From contig CAWCHQ010000003.1 in NCBI GenBank assembly GCA_963795415.1, positions 558,001-622,000 of the forward strand: a stretch of DNA of 64,000 nucleotides, given 5' to 3'. Below the pieces are notes generated by a model. The model was not told the origin of the DNA. It made no database searches and saw only the letters and a program-made list of their open reading frames with translations. This DNA is from CAVSUZ01 sp963795415. GTDB lineage: Bacteria; Pseudomonadota; Alphaproteobacteria; Acetobacterales; Acetobacteraceae. The stretch's first letter is position 1. Every line of letters starts with the position of its first letter. A program made the position numbers and the translations under genes. Shown here piece by piece: positions 63,851 through 64,000 of this stretch.

Positions 63851-64000
63851 TCAGCGCATGGCCTCGTGGAGGGCGTGCTGGACGCGCGGATCGAGCAGGG
63901 TGGTCCAGTAGGCGACGGTGCAGCCGATGTCGGCGGGCAGGGCGGGATAGCGTTGCTTGACCTCGGCGGCGGCGATGCGACCGTCGGAGAGCGGCTCGAT
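63851..64000 (-). CDS. C-terminal end of an unidentified protein running off the window
   Basis: On - strand the last 49 codons are open: LSDGRIAAAEVKQRYPALPA, then DIGCTVAYWTTLLDPRVQHA and LHEAMR, with TGA at 63851-63853. Codon-like composition supports a real gene, but I do not recognise the family. Confidence 0.45.
   Translation of the reverse strand: MEPLSDGRIAAAEVKQRYPALPADIGCTVAYWTTLLDPRVQHALHEAMR

Overview
The window looks like chromosomal DNA of an acidophile-type or other Acetobacteraceae / Rhodospirillales alphaproteobacterium. This is inferred from GC-rich coding, the gene order leuS-lptE-holA and MaoC-ribF-ileS-lspA-DUF3035, SWFGD/BON proteins, and Wzc-GumC type polysaccharide genes; no rRNA or tRNA gene is present to confirm it.

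Layout. 1-4474: end of leuS, lptE and holA on +, meeting a - strand unit (MaoC hydratase, ribF, ileS, lspA, DUF3035 lipoprotein; 3.9-9.3 kb). 9.4-13 kb: M20 peptidase, MBOAT acyltransferase and an AlgJ-like partner. 13-17.5 kb: BON protein (-), SLC13-type transporter (+), ppiD-trpE (-). 19.6-22.3 kb: alaS. 22.3-27.8 kb: gcvT-gcvH-gcvP plus a dienelactone hydrolase, all on -, behind a clear tandem glycine riboswitch. 28.4-34.6 kb: CBS protein, glycine-zipper lipoprotein, gph, glmU-glmS, a Crp-type regulator, a GNAT enzyme. 34.7-42 kb: a small exopolysaccharide locus (Wzx-like flippase, unknown polytopic protein, Wzc kinase, Wza exporter, EthD protein, CelD-like acyltransferase). 42-47 kb: uvrD-metF (-) and mlaA-mlaC (+). 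47-52.1 kb: complete ccmC-D-E-F-G-H-I cytochrome c maturation operon (-), with almost every junction overlapping. 52.3-54.9 kb: EVE protein, two exported proteins, accA.

54.9-62.6 kb is a graveyard of insertion sequences: IS630, IS256 (several pieces), IS1380, IS1634-like, IS481, ISNCY and a group II intron reverse-transcriptase fragment. Embedded in it are an orphan livF-like ABC ATPase whose 5' end has been replaced and a broken ParE toxin. 62.7-63.6 kb holds a damaged two-gene unit that resembles a DUF6036 nucleotidyltransferase module.

Six otherwise normal chromosomal genes (DUF3035, ileS, M20 peptidase, SLC13 transporter, dienelactone hydrolase, accA) each carry exactly one lesion: five single-base indels and one nonsense codon. 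Since ileS and accA are normally essential, sequencing or assembly error is the first explanation, and these genes are annotated across their whole span. I did not find a convincing new defence or biosynthetic system. The most unusual material is the foldback/repeat DNA around the IS481 copy, the coupling of a Tat-exported dienelactone hydrolase to the glycine cleavage operon, and the glycosyltransferase-free polysaccharide locus.
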